Assembly: GCF_005116675.2 (NCBI RefSeq)
Contig: NZ_CP050699.1
Location: 1,201,001 to 1,265,000, forward strand
Origin: Desulfosediminicola ganghwensis
GTDB lineage: Bacteria > Desulfobacterota > Desulfobulbia > Desulfobulbales > Desulfocapsaceae
Reading direction: 5' to 3'
DNA length: 64,000 nucleotides
Shown: positions 16,968-26,818 of the stretch, one piece after another
Layout: each line of letters starts with the position of its first letter
How positions within the stretch are numbered: position 1 is the first letter of the stretch
Made by a program: the position numbers and the translations under genes
The notes under the pieces: generated by a model
What the model was told of the DNA's origin: nothing
What the model saw: only the letters and a program-made list of their open reading frames with translations
The model's database searches: none

Positions 16968-19900
16968 ATGATCCCTTCAGTACTGGCCCAACATGTTGAG
17001 CAGGGGGTAAAGGATTTTCTGCGCACCACCTTTCCTGTAACGACTCCGCATTTCGATGAAGTACTTGAGCGTTTGCTCGAAGAGCCAGGAAACGTGTTTA
17101 AAGGGCCGTATCTGGATATACAGCTGCCTTTTCAGCAGGGTAAGGGCGGTGTTGGGTATTTCCCTGACCTGCCAATGAAATATCCTCCGTATCTCCATCA
17201 GGAAAAGGCGTTTGATCGGTTGTCCGGAGAAGATCCCAAGGCCACTATTGTTGCTACAGGTACAGGTTCAGGTAAGACCGAGAGTTTCCTTTATCCTATT
17301 CTCGATTACTGCTACAGGCATCGTAATGAGCCGGGTATCAAGGCCATTCTCATATATCCGATGAATGCGCTGGCATCAGATCAGGCGGGACGACTGGCGA
17401 GTCTTATTTTTAACAGTAAGGCGAAAGGGCATGTTACCGCCGGTATCTATGTTGGACAGCAGGAGAAAGAGCCTACCAAAGTGATGCAGGAGGAGAGGCT
17501 GATTTCAGATAAGAGTACAATGCGTCTCTCTCCACCGGATATTCTGCTTACAAACTATAAAATGCTCGATTACCTGCTGCTCCGGCAGGAAGATAAAAAA
17601 CTCTGGGAACATAATACACCTGACAGTCTCAGGTTTTTGGTTGTCGATGAACTCCATACCTTTGACGGGGCGCAAGGCGCTGACCTGGGTTGTCTGATAC
17701 GTCGTTTGAAAGCAAGGCTTGCGATAGAAGAAAAATACTTATGCTGTGTGGGCACCTCTGCTACTTTAGGTGATGGCGGCGTGCTGGATGAACTGCTTGA
17801 CTACAGTTCCGCTGTATTTGGTGAGGAGTTTACGAGAGCCTCTGTAGTAACTGAATTCAGGCGATCTGCCGGTGAGTTTTTGGCCGATGGTTTGATAGCT
17901 CGTTCGGATGTTATACCTGCAGCACGGGTGGACATGCTAGATCCTGAATCGTATGAATCCTATGAAGAATATATCAGGGCCCAGCATGAGCTGTGGCTCG
18001 ATGAGGAGATTAAAGGCGACTTTGCAGAAAATGGTTGGCGGATCAAGCTAGGCGAGCAGCTAAAGCAACACCTATTTTTTCACAACCTTATCAGGATCCT
18101 TAAAGGCGGTGTAAGCAGCTACGAAGAGATTTTCCTGCAGTTTGAAAAGATTAATAAAGAATTTCGGGATGGGGACAGAAAATATCAGCAGAATTTGCTG
18201 AACAGTTTGCTGGCTCTCATCTCTGAAGCCCGGGCAATCGTATTGAGCTATTCTTCTGATGGTAGTACAGAGGAACAGTACATGCCTTTTTTGAATGTGC
18301 GTCTTCAGCTTTGGCTCAGGGAATTGCGACGCATGGTATGCGAAGTTGCAGAGCAGCCTGTTCTGCGTTTTGCCGATGACCTCAATGATGAACAATTAAA
18401 TATCCATCTACCGCTGGTTCATTGCCGTGAATGCGGCAGTATGGGGTGGACCGGGCTGAAGAAACAGAATAACACGGCAGTGATGGGGGAACTGAAGAGT
18501 TTCTATCAGGCCTTTTTTAAGCATGACCCAAAAGTTGTATTTATTTTTCCAGAGAAAAATGATGTTCGGGAGCAGGCTCCGCGGGTTGGCATGTATTATT
18601 TCTGCCCGAGATGTCTTCATGTAACTGCAGAATCACGCTCCGGTGGTTGCGGCCATTGTGATCATACGTCGTTGCTGCTGGTCTATATGCCGGATACGAG
18701 AGTAAAAAGGAAAGATAAACAAGCAAGTGTCAATGACTGCCCATATTGCAACAGTCGAAACAGCCTAACTTTGCTTGGTTCTCGTGCAGCCAGCCTGACC
18801 AGTGTAATGATTGTGCAGCTTTTTTCATCGACGTACAACGATGACAAGAAGCTATTGACCTTTTCCGATAATGTACAGGATGCAGCACATCGGGCTGGAT
18901 TCTTTAACGGCAGGACATATCGATTTAACTTCAGGGCTGCCCTTCAGCAGTTTATTTTGGCCGGAGGGGATGGCCTCCCGTTAGCATCTGTCCCTGATGC
19001 TTTCATAGAATACTGGAAAAAGTGGGTTGATCAAAACCAGTATATATCCACTTTTCTTGCCCCGAATATGGAGTGGTTTAAAGATTATGAAGTGCTGCAG
19101 CAAACCGGGACATTGCCTAGCGGATCAAAACTGATTGAGGATATAGATCTCAGAATCGGTTGGGAGATCAACTGTGAGTATGGCTACCAGGCCAGGATTG
19201 GTCGAACATTGGAAAAAACTGGTTCTTCAGTCGTCCACCTTGATCAGGATTTGCTGGATAGGGTTGTTACGCGCCTGCTACCAATTCTACAAAACGAATT
19301 TGGGCCACTACGCACATTGAAAGAGGAAATGCTTGGGCGGTTTATTCTGGGCTTTCTTGTGAACTTAAAGAACCAGGGTGGCATTTTTCAGCCTTCTCTC
19401 AGGTCGTATGTGGTTGATTACGGTAATACCTACCTCTTGAACAGAATAAACTGGCTACCGAATTTCGGGAGAAATTCACGATCCCCATCTTTTCTTACCA
19501 CAAAGTCACAAACTCGATTTGACACACTCCACAGCACCGGGAAAACGCACAGGACATGGTACCTGAACTGGGCGGATAAATCTTTTGCAGAATTAATTAC
19601 CCTTGTGTCAGGAGGCGAAACTGTCTCCAGAGACATTTATAAACCGGTACTGGATGCACTGGTTGAGGAGAAAATTCTAGTAGAGCTTGAGTCCAAAAAG
19701 GACAAAATTTGGGGAATCTCAACAGATGCGCTAAAGGTTTCTCTGCGTGTGAGCCAATATCGGTGCAGTGAGTGCGGGCACAATCTCTCAGTTGCTGAAG
19801 AAGAGGAATCGTATTTTGAAGATGGTAATTGTCTGCGTTTTTATTGCCCTGGTACATACAGCAGACTTTCAAATGGCGTTGATTATTATGGCAAACTCTA

Positions 19901-22900
19901 TGCAACTGGAGATGTTGCCAGGATCTTTGCCCGGGAGCATACCGGACTTTTGGCAAGAGATGTCCGAGAACAGTTGGAAATAGATTTCAAAACTGAAGAA
20001 GACGAGCGGAAGCCCTGGTATCCTAATCTGCTTTCTTGCACCCCGACCCTGGAGATGGGTATTGATATCGGTAGCCTTTCATCACTTGTGCTCTGTTCGG
20101 TACCTCCACGGCAGGCAAATTATGTGCAGCGTATTGGCCGGGCAGGTCGACGCGATGGTAATGCCCTGAATCTTACGGTCGCCAATGCTCGGCCTCATGA
20201 TCTGTATTTCTTTGCCGATCCGAAAGAGATGCTGGCCGGACATGTTGAATCGCCGGGCATCTTTCTTGATGCATCTGCTGTGCTTGAGCGACAGGTCACA
20301 GCTTTTGGTTTTGACCGGTGGGTTGCTCTTTCGGATATCGCTCTTGTTCCTAAAACTTTGGGCAAGGTCCTGGGTAATCTGGACAAAGTGGACCCCAGTA
20401 AGTTCCCCCATAATTTCATAAAGTTTATAGAAACACATCAGGTTGATCTTTTTCAGCAATTCCTGGCCCTGTTTGTTGGTAGGTCACAATTAAGCGATGA
20501 GTCTGTAGAAAGGCTGAAACGTTTTGTTGAGGGAGACAGTAAAGGGGAAAGCGGACTTCGCCTTGCGATTATGAATGGTTTGCATGCCAGAAAACTGGAA
20601 CGGGACTCGCTGCAAAAAAAGACCCGTACGCTTACCAAAAAGATCAAGGCGAAAAAGGGTGGTCCAAAGGATATGAACTATGAGGAGGAACTTCGGGATC
20701 TCGAGATAGAAAAATCGGCTCTTCAGTCTCTTGTAAGAAATATCAAGAACCGGGACACCTTTAATTTTTTTACCGATGAGGGATTGTTGCCGAACTATGC
20801 TTTTCCTGAGGTCGGCGTCATGTTGCGTTCATTAATCTACCGGAGAAAAAGTAAGGTTCAGACTGGTGAGAGTAATTACGAGACCTGGCATTATGACTAC
20901 GAGCGTCCGGCAGTGGCAGCCATTCAGGAACTGGCCCCGGCAAACACCTTTTACGCAGGAGGACGGCGTGTAACGATCGATCAGGTTGACATGGCTGTAT
21001 CAGAAGTGGAAGCCTGGAGATTCTGTAATAACTGTGCGCATAAAGAACAGGTTGGTACTGCAGAAGAAAGGGAGAGTTGCGTTGTCTGTGGAAGCCCGAT
21101 GTGGTCCGACAGTGGTCAGAAAAGGCAGATGTTGAAGTTGAGGCAAGTGTTTGCCTCGACAGCGGATAACAAGAGCCGGATCAGTGATGACAGCGATGAT
21201 CGTGATCCGGTCTTTTATAACAAGCAGATGTTGGTGGAGTTTGACGGTAAACATGTGCTTGATGCGTTTAAGATTGATGCGGATTTTCCTTTTGGTTTTG
21301 ATTTCATTTCAAAGGTTGATTTTTGTGAAATCAACTTTGGTGAAGTGAGCGAGATTGGCAGCAAAGACACCATTGCAGGTAAAGAAGCAGTTCGCAAAGG
21401 TTTCTCTCTGTGCAAGGTGTGTGGAAAGTTGCAGGAGAAGCCGGAAGAGCCCGTGCATGATTTATCCTGTACTGCTCGTGACAAGACTTCTGAGAAGAAC
21501 CTGATAGAGTGCATATATCTTTACAGGCAATTTACCTCTGAGGCGATCAGGATACTGCTGCCAGTTTCTATAATTGATGAATCTGAGCGTAAGCTGCAAT
21601 CACTTATTGCTGCAATTCAATTTGGTTTAAAGCTCAAGTTTAAAGGGAAGATCGATCATCTGCAGTCGACGGTGGCAGAGGAACCTTTGCCTGATTCGGC
21701 CTTGAAACGAAAATACCTTGTTATATACGACAGCGTACCTGGTGGTACAGGGTACCTGAAGCAGTTGATGCGCTCAGATTCACAGCTGATGGAAATTTTC
21801 GATATTGCTTTAAAGGCGTTACGTGCGTGTAACTGTAACCAGGTTGAAGGTAAGGATGGCTGTTATCGTTGTCTCTATGTGTATAAAAACAGCTTTTATA
21901 TGCCTGAGACTTCAAGAGATACGGCGATTGACCTTCTCTCTGAAATATTGGGCTATCGTGAGCAGCTCGTTCGAACAAAGAGCCTTTCATCAATTTCCTT
22001 CAATTCGTTCCTGGAATCTGAGCTTGAAGTCAGGTTCATAGGGGCATTAAAACTCTATGTAAAGGATGCTGAAGGGACCTTTAAAAATGATTTGTTGAAT
22101 GGCAATAAACCAGGCTATTTCTTTAGTTTTCAAGATAAGGCCTATTATGTAGAGCCTCAGGTTGAGTTAGGCTCTGCGGATGGTGTGGCCATAGCATCAA
22201 GGGCAGATTTTGTCATTCGGCCTGCACGATCTGGGCAGGGAGGAAAGCCGATAGCTGTTTTCCTTGATGGATTTGCTTATCATCGCGACAGAGTCGGCCA
22301 GGATATGGCGCAACGAATGGCCATAGTTCAGAGTGGTAAATTTCATGCATGGTCCCTGACATGGTACGACGTTGAAAACAAGTTTGAATCAAAGGGTGCC
22401 TACTGGCAGAAGATGTTGGAAATCAGTTCATTGCCCATGGGCAGCAAGTATGATGTGCTGTTGCAAAGTTTTGGTGTCACTGGCTTTAAAGGGTTGGAGC
22501 AGCTTAACAGTTTTGAATTGTTATTTAAATTTTTAGAGAACCCGGATAGCGACCTCTGGGCGAAGTATGGGTTTACCCTGGCTACTCTTTTTAGTGATCA
22601 TGCAAGATTCAATAAGCCTGGCGCTTTGGAGGAGTGGACGACGGAACTTGAGACTCGTTTCCCATATACGATTTCTGACGTTGTCAAAGAAAGTGAATGC
22701 CCATGTCTTTATGGTCATCGTGAATATGAGACTGACGTAGACGGCAAGAAGATAATGAGCCTGTTGATGGTTGCAGAGCAGGCAGCTATCAAACCACCGC
22801 AAAATATGAATGGTGTTCGTCTGGGGTGTTGGCTGGATGATAGTGAGAAGATAAGGACAGATGAAGAGTTTCGTTCTTTCTGGAATGGGTATTTAGCTCT

Positions 22901-23336
22901 TTATAACATATTTCAATTTCTTGGTTATTCCTATTTCGTGACCCGGGAGGGTGTTGCGGATTCGGTGTATGGTGAATTGAAATTGGCTGTATCTGCCTCA
23001 TTTACTGAAAGGACTTCAGAACTGTCCGCTGCAGATGATCCCGAATGGAGCGAAGTAAAGGAGCTGACGGATGATTCACTGCATGAACTACTTAACCTGT
23101 TGAGGGGCGCTGGTTGGCCAATACCGGTCGTGGGATATGAGTTGGAAGGCGAAGATGGAGAAATTATGGCCTCTGCCGAGCTTGCCTGGGAAGATGCATC
23201 AATAGCATTTCTCGAGGAGAGTGAATTGGAGTTTCAACCAAATTTCACCAAGAAAGGGTGGGGCACCTACTCCATAGTTGAGGTGTTGGAGAATCCTGAG
23301 AAGCATTCAAATTTATATACGGATAAAAAGGACTAA
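16968..23336 (+). CDS. giant DUF1998 helicase with probable Vsr-like nuclease domain (DruE/MrfA-type)
   Basis: At 2122 aa this is the largest protein in the window. Its SF2 core is of the Hrq1/MrfA type: Walker A TGTGSGKTES (about 97-106), a DELH variant Walker B (about 227), VGTSATLG (about 260), motif V LEMGIDIGSL (about 1028) and motif VI QRIGRAGRR (about 1053). Long insertions between the two RecA lobes carry several CxxC zinc knuckles. The DUF1998 signature CNCNQVEGKDGCYRCL lies at about 1620. A further 480 residues follow. Within them ADFVI (about 1745) and IAVFLDGFAYH (about 1762) followed by spaced D, R, G and LTW match the pattern of Vsr/DUF559-type endonucleases. Druantia DruE has similar size and DUF1998. 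DISARM splits helicase (DrmA) and DUF1998 (DrmB) into two proteins, so this may fuse both roles. Confidence 0.8.
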   Translation: MIPSVLAQHVEQGVKDFLRTTFPVTTPHFDEVLERLLEEPGNVFKGPYLDIQLPFQQGKGGVGYFPDLPMKYPPYLHQEKAFDRLSGEDPKATIVATGTGSGKTESFLYPILDYCYRHRNEPGIKAILIYPMNALASDQAGRLASLIFNSKAKGHVTAGIYVGQQEKEPTKVMQEERLISDKSTMRLSPPDILLTNYKMLDYLLLRQEDKKLWEHNTPDSLRFLVVDELHTFDGAQGADLGCLIRRLKARLAIEEKYLCCVGTSATLGDGGVLDELLDYSSAVFGEEFTRASVVTEFRRSAGEFLADGLIARSDVIPAARVDMLDPESYESYEEYIRAQHELWLDEEIKGDFAENGWRIKLGEQLKQHLFFHNLIRILKGGVSSYEEIFLQFEKINKEFRDGDRKYQQNLLNSLLALISEARAIVLSYSSDGSTEEQYMPFLNVRLQLWLRELRRMVCEVAEQPVLRFADDLNDEQLNIHLPLVHCRECGSMGWTGLKKQNNTAVMGELKSFYQAFFKHDPKVVFIFPEKNDVREQAPRVGMYYFCPRCLHVTAESRSGGCGHCDHTSLLLVYMPDTRVKRKDKQASVNDCPYCNSRNSLTLLGSRAASLTSVMIVQLFSSTYNDDKKLLTFSDNVQDAAHRAGFFNGRTYRFNFRAALQQFILAGGDGLPLASVPDAFIEYWKKWVDQNQYISTFLAPNMEWFKDYEVLQQTGTLPSGSKLIEDIDLRIGWEINCEYGYQARIGRTLEKTGSSVVHLDQDLLDRVVTRLLPILQNEFGPLRTLKEEMLGRFILGFLVNLKNQGGIFQPSLRSYVVDYGNTYLLNRINWLPNFGRNSRSPSFLTTKSQTRFDTLHSTGKTHRTWYLNWADKSFAELITLVSGGETVSRDIYKPVLDALVEEKILVELESKKDKIWGISTDALKVSLRVSQYRCSECGHNLSVAEEEESYFEDGNCLRFYCPGTYSRLSNGVDYYGKLYATGDVARIFAREHTGLLARDVREQLEIDFKTEEDERKPWYPNLLSCTPTLEMGIDIGSLSSLVLCSVPPRQANYVQRIGRAGRRDGNALNLTVANARPHDLYFFADPKEMLAGHVESPGIFLDASAVLERQVTAFGFDRWVALSDIALVPKTLGKVLGNLDKVDPSKFPHNFIKFIETHQVDLFQQFLALFVGRSQLSDESVERLKRFVEGDSKGESGLRLAIMNGLHARKLERDSLQKKTRTLTKKIKAKKGGPKDMNYEEELRDLEIEKSALQSLVRNIKNRDTFNFFTDEGLLPNYAFPEVGVMLRSLIYRRKSKVQTGESNYETWHYDYERPAVAAIQELAPANTFYAGGRRVTIDQVDMAVSEVEAWRFCNNCAHKEQVGTAEERESCVVCGSPMWSDSGQKRQMLKLRQVFASTADNKSRISDDSDDRDPVFYNKQMLVEFDGKHVLDAFKIDADFPFGFDFISKVDFCEINFGEVSEIGSKDTIAGKEAVRKGFSLCKVCGKLQEKPEEPVHDLSCTARDKTSEKNLIECIYLYRQFTSEAIRILLPVSIIDESERKLQSLIAAIQFGLKLKFKGKIDHLQSTVAEEPLPDSALKRKYLVIYDSVPGGTGYLKQLMRSDSQLMEIFDIALKALRACNCNQVEGKDGCYRCLYVYKNSFYMPETSRDTAIDLLSEILGYREQLVRTKSLSSISFNSFLESELEVRFIGALKLYVKDAEGTFKNDLLNGNKPGYFFSFQDKAYYVEPQVELGSADGVAIASRADFVIRPARSGQGGKPIAVFLDGFAYHRDRVGQDMAQRMAIVQSGKFHAWSLTWYDVENKFESKGAYWQKMLEISSLPMGSKYDVLLQSFGVTGFKGLEQLNSFELLFKFLENPDSDLWAKYGFTLATLFSDHARFNKPGALEEWTTELETRFPYTISDVVKESECPCLYGHREYETDVDGKKIMSLLMVAEQAAIKPPQNMNGVRLGCWLDDSEKIRTDEEFRSFWNGYLALYNIFQFLGYSYFVTREGVADSVYGELKLAVSASFTERTSELSAADDPEWSEVKELTDDSLHELLNLLRGAGWPIPVVGYELEGEDGEIMASAELAWEDASIAFLEESELEFQPNFTKKGWGTYSIVEVLENPEKHSNLYTDKKD

Positions 23337-23341
23337 AACAG

Positions 23342-25513
23342 ATGGCATCAGCGAATGCAGCAAAGGTAGCGATAGCATCGGAATTTTTGAATGCCTTTTC
23401 GAATATTCCGAAAAAGCAGCAGGGCAAGGTTATGGAATTTATTGCAAAGTTTCGGGCAAACCCGCTTGCTCCCTCTATCAACTATGAAAAGATCGCATCT
23501 TTCAAGGATCAGACTTTACGTTCTGTACGGATTGATAAAGTGTATCGCGGGATAGTAAAAAAACCTGATACGAGTAACGTATTTCTGCTGCTTTGGGTTG
23601 ATCATCATGACAAAGCCTATCAGTGGGCGGAGAATAAGAAATGTACGATTAACCCGGAAACTGGAAGTCTTCAGGTATATGAGGTTGATGAAGTCAGTCT
23701 GCAGGAAGCTGATAGTACTAAATACCACAAGCATGATAGTGATTCAGGTGAACAGCCATTATTTGAAGAATATCGTGATCGTCAGTTGCTGAAACTCGGT
23801 GTCCCTGAAGAATTAATCGTACTTGTTCGTAAGATCATAACAGAAGATCAACTTGATAATGCAGCCAGGCAGCTTCCGGCAGAAGCAAGCGAAGCTTTGT
23901 TCGCTCTTGCAATGGGGTACTCGTTGGAAGAGGTTTATCAAGAGATTGGCCGGTCTGAAGCTGAAGAATTTACAGTCGATACTGAAGATTACGCGAAAGC
24001 ACTGGAAAACGCGGATACCAAGCGGCGTTTCTTTGTAGTTGAAGACGATTTGATATTGCAGGAAATCCTTGATGCACCTTTGGAAAAATGGCGTGTATTT
24101 CTCCATCCATCACAGCGCAATCTCGTAGAGCGGGACTGGAATGGTCCGGTACGTGTTTTAGGCGGTGCGGGTACGGGTAAGACGGTTGTTGCCATGCATA
24201 GGGCAAAGTGGCTTGCACAGGAGCGATTCATTCGCAATGAAGAAAAAATCCTTCTGACCACGTTTACTCGAAATTTGGCAGCCGATATCAAAGAAAATCT
24301 TGGAAAAATCTGTTCCGATGACACCATGAAACGGATCGAGGTGATCAACCTTGATCGTTGGGTAGCCCATTTTTTGAGAAAGCACGATTATAATTATGAA
24401 ATTGATTACGGGAAAAAATCCGCCCCACTCTGGGAAAAAGCCTTAAGCCTTGCTCCTGAAGAACTTGGTTTGGGTGATCAGTTTTATAGAGAGGAGTGGG
24501 AGCGCATTATCCAACCATATCGGATCAGTACATTCGCTGAGTACGCAAAAGTTTCTCGAGTAGGGCGTGGAACCCGGTTGAATAGGAAAGAGAGAAAACT
24601 GATTTGGCCGGTGTTTGAAGAATATCGATTGTTGATGAATGAGAAAGGTCTGCGTGAGAATGTCGATGCTATAGGTGATGCCAGGGCGTTACTGAAGGAT
24701 AAAGGTGATATCCTTCCATATAAGGCTGTGATTGTTGATGAAGCCCAGGATATGAGCGGACAGGCATTTGAGTTAATTCGACAGATGGTCCCCGGTGGTA
24801 ATCAGAAAAACGATATCTTTATTGTGGGTGACGCCCATCAGCGCATTTATCGGCATAAGGTTGTTTTGGGACAGTGCGGTATCAACATCGTCGGCAGGGG
24901 TAGGCGGCTCAAAATCAACTATCGAACTACTGATGAAAACCGCAAGTGGGCAGTTAACCTTTTAAAAGGCGTGAGCTTTGATGATCTGGATGGCGGGCTT
25001 GATGATCAAAGAGGGTACAAATCCCTGGTATACGGAGAAGCACCAGTTGTGAAAGTATTTACCTCATTTCAGGAGGAAATTGAATTCATCAATAACTATC
25101 TGGAAAGAGTTGAAGCTGAAGGTGGCGCTTTGAATGAGGTATGCCTGGTTGCCAGGACTCATGAGTTACTGAAGCAATATGAAGGTGTACTGACAGCCAA
25201 GAGTCGAGAGACATTCTTTATACATCGGAGCGAAGCCGAAAATCGCAAAATTCCAGGGATTCGATTGGCAACAATGCATCGTGTGAAAGGGTTGGAATTT
25301 GACCGGGTTGTTATTGCGGGTGTTAATGATGGAATGGTCCCTTTTACAAGGATGAGTGAAGGAACCTCTGATAAGGTTGTTGAGAGAGAAAGTGAGATAC
25401 AAGAGAGAGCTTTGCTCTATGTTGCGGCTACGCGTGCTAAACGCGAGGTTGTTGTGACGAGTTTTGGCAAGGTGAGTAAGTTTCTCGGGCCGCAGCAACT
25501 TTGTAAGGGGTAG
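23342..25513 (+). CDS. UvrD/Rep-like SF1 helicase with RelE/ParE-like N-terminal domain
   Basis: The 723-aa protein begins five bases after the giant helicase. Residues 1-115 resemble a RelE/HigB/ParE toxin fold: a helical start, then DQTLRSVRIDKVYRGIVKK, then LLLWVDHHDKAYQWAE. The helicase core has Walker A GGAGTGKTVVAMHR (about 275-288), VDEAQDMSG (about 465), an arginine-rich motif near YRTTDENR, ATMHRVKGLEFDRVV (about 643) and LYVAATRAKREV (about 692). SF1A enzymes of this kind unwind 3'-5' on single-stranded DNA. The toxin-like domain is a recurrent N-terminal extension of such helicases and may bind nucleic acid or a partner rather than act as an RNase. It closes the operon. Confidence 0.8.
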   Translation: MASANAAKVAIASEFLNAFSNIPKKQQGKVMEFIAKFRANPLAPSINYEKIASFKDQTLRSVRIDKVYRGIVKKPDTSNVFLLLWVDHHDKAYQWAENKKCTINPETGSLQVYEVDEVSLQEADSTKYHKHDSDSGEQPLFEEYRDRQLLKLGVPEELIVLVRKIITEDQLDNAARQLPAEASEALFALAMGYSLEEVYQEIGRSEAEEFTVDTEDYAKALENADTKRRFFVVEDDLILQEILDAPLEKWRVFLHPSQRNLVERDWNGPVRVLGGAGTGKTVVAMHRAKWLAQERFIRNEEKILLTTFTRNLAADIKENLGKICSDDTMKRIEVINLDRWVAHFLRKHDYNYEIDYGKKSAPLWEKALSLAPEELGLGDQFYREEWERIIQPYRISTFAEYAKVSRVGRGTRLNRKERKLIWPVFEEYRLLMNEKGLRENVDAIGDARALLKDKGDILPYKAVIVDEAQDMSGQAFELIRQMVPGGNQKNDIFIVGDAHQRIYRHKVVLGQCGINIVGRGRRLKINYRTTDENRKWAVNLLKGVSFDDLDGGLDDQRGYKSLVYGEAPVVKVFTSFQEEIEFINNYLERVEAEGGALNEVCLVARTHELLKQYEGVLTAKSRETFFIHRSEAENRKIPGIRLATMHRVKGLEFDRVVIAGVNDGMVPFTRMSEGTSDKVVERESEIQERALLYVAATRAKREVVVTSFGKVSKFLGPQQLCKG

Positions 25514-25901
25514 TTTTACGATTGGTTGAGTGATAAGAAGAGTATCGGACATGTCCTCCACATTCTTATGGATTGATCATGACTCGAAAGCTCGGGAACG
25601 CACGTTTTGAATCTACATTTAGGGGAGTTTGATGTATTAGTGATTCATCATTCTAGCTCGGATAATTCACGGGGCAGGCTATTTCATGTGCAAGGCATCA
25701 ATGGTGAAGCTGAAGTAGCCTACTGCAACTCCCAGATAATGCCGCACATGATCCTGTCAGGCTCGGTCGAAGGGTGAAAGCGCCAAATCTATACCCACCG
25801 GTACAAACGGTAATTGTAAAATATCTAGTAATTTCGATCTATTGTTACGAAATTAAAAGATAAAATAAGAATCATGCAGTTGTTTTTATGACGTTTTCGG
25901 G
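25514..25901. other. gap between defence operon and satellite genes
   Basis: This 388-base AT-rich stretch separates convergent gene blocks. The only structure I see is an imperfect inverted repeat TAATTTCG...CGAAATTA (about 25829-25854). No gene is supported. Confidence 0.45.
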
Positions 25902-26477
25902 CTAGCCCTTAGGTAGGCCTTTACTTGTTCCGTCTATCGAACTGATGATGTCATTGATCACCTGCTTTGTCGTGTCTCCTAGTTCAATCTCTCGTTTTTC
26001 TTGCCATGCTGAAACATTGACATGGCGACCAATAAGTTCCAAGACCTTAAGTTTGTCTGGCCATCGTATTTTCTTTAATTGGCCAATTGATGAGCGGCGA
26101 GCAGGCCCAGTTCCTTTAAAAATTTCCTTAAATTCGACATTAGAGACATTCTTTCGCCAAACGTCCGGCCATTCTTTAATAGGCTTCACTATCCCTTGGT
26201 CGGTAAGAATGTCGGCAACATCCATTTCCAGAATTTCAACCAGTCTCATAAGCTCAAGCTCTGCGTCCATCTGGACCTTTTCACAACGATTTTTTTTGGC
26301 TATTTGAATGGCGTTGAAAACGTGAGGTTTGGACTGACTATTACTGACCCAAACGTATGCTTTGTTATCTGCTGTGCTCTTTGCATAGCCAGCAACTATG
26401 GCTGCTCTTTTCGGATTGAGGTCCACCAAATATTCATTTACGAACCTCTGTTCTCTTGCATTTAATTTCGGATTCAT
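25902..26477 (-). CDS. terS: phage terminase small subunit (TerS-like)
   Basis: The 191-aa protein opens with LNAREQRFVNEYLVDLN and RAAIVAGYAKSTADNKAY, the N-terminal helix-turn-helix of Terminase_2 small subunits, followed by a helical middle with VEILEMDVADI and LTDQGIV. Such proteins bind the packaging site of phage DNA and bring in the large subunit. No large terminase gene is present, so it would have to use a helper phage's motor, as in PICI-type satellites. The start ATG at 26477 follows a GGGAGGAAA ribosome site. It is the last gene of the minus-strand satellite block. Confidence 0.85.
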   Translation of the reverse strand: MNPKLNAREQRFVNEYLVDLNPKRAAIVAGYAKSTADNKAYVWVSNSQSKPHVFNAIQIAKKNRCEKVQMDAELELMRLVEILEMDVADILTDQGIVKPIKEWPDVWRKNVSNVEFKEIFKGTGPARRSSIGQLKKIRWPDKLKVLELIGRHVNVSAWQEKREIELGDTTKQVINDIISSIDGTSKGLPKG

Positions 26478-26818
26478 TCCAATTTCCTCCCGGTAGAAGT
26501 AGTAATGCGAAAAGACTAAAATTCTATGTTTAAGTGTGATTCTAGCCAGCCTGGGTCCCTATGACATTGCCTTGCACTTGTGTTTTAGTTTCACCCACCT
26601 CTGGTCGCCACTTTTAGATTCATTCCAGGTGATTAAGTCTGGATCGAGATCTTTTTGTCGCGTTATTCCGAAGGCTTGCCGGGCGCCTTGAGAAGTCGTG
26701 CCATAAATCAAACAGTATAGTGTGGATGGCTAATTTGTTTGAAATGTTGCATAACCAGGCCTTGGTCCCCCGGATGATCTGGAATAGTGAGAGTGACACC
26801 GTTTCTTCTCGTTCATTC
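26478..26818. other. gap between dnaB-like and terS genes
   Basis: This 341-base stretch has no convincing coding frame on either strand; a short minus-strand frame overlapping the helicase end is a shadow. It likely holds the promoter of the terminase gene. Confidence 0.45.

Noticed and set aside
4877-25513. BREX or canonical DISARM
   Set aside because: No PglZ, BrxL or BrxC gene, and no PLD-type drmC or separate drmA/drmB; only the first two genes match DISARM order.
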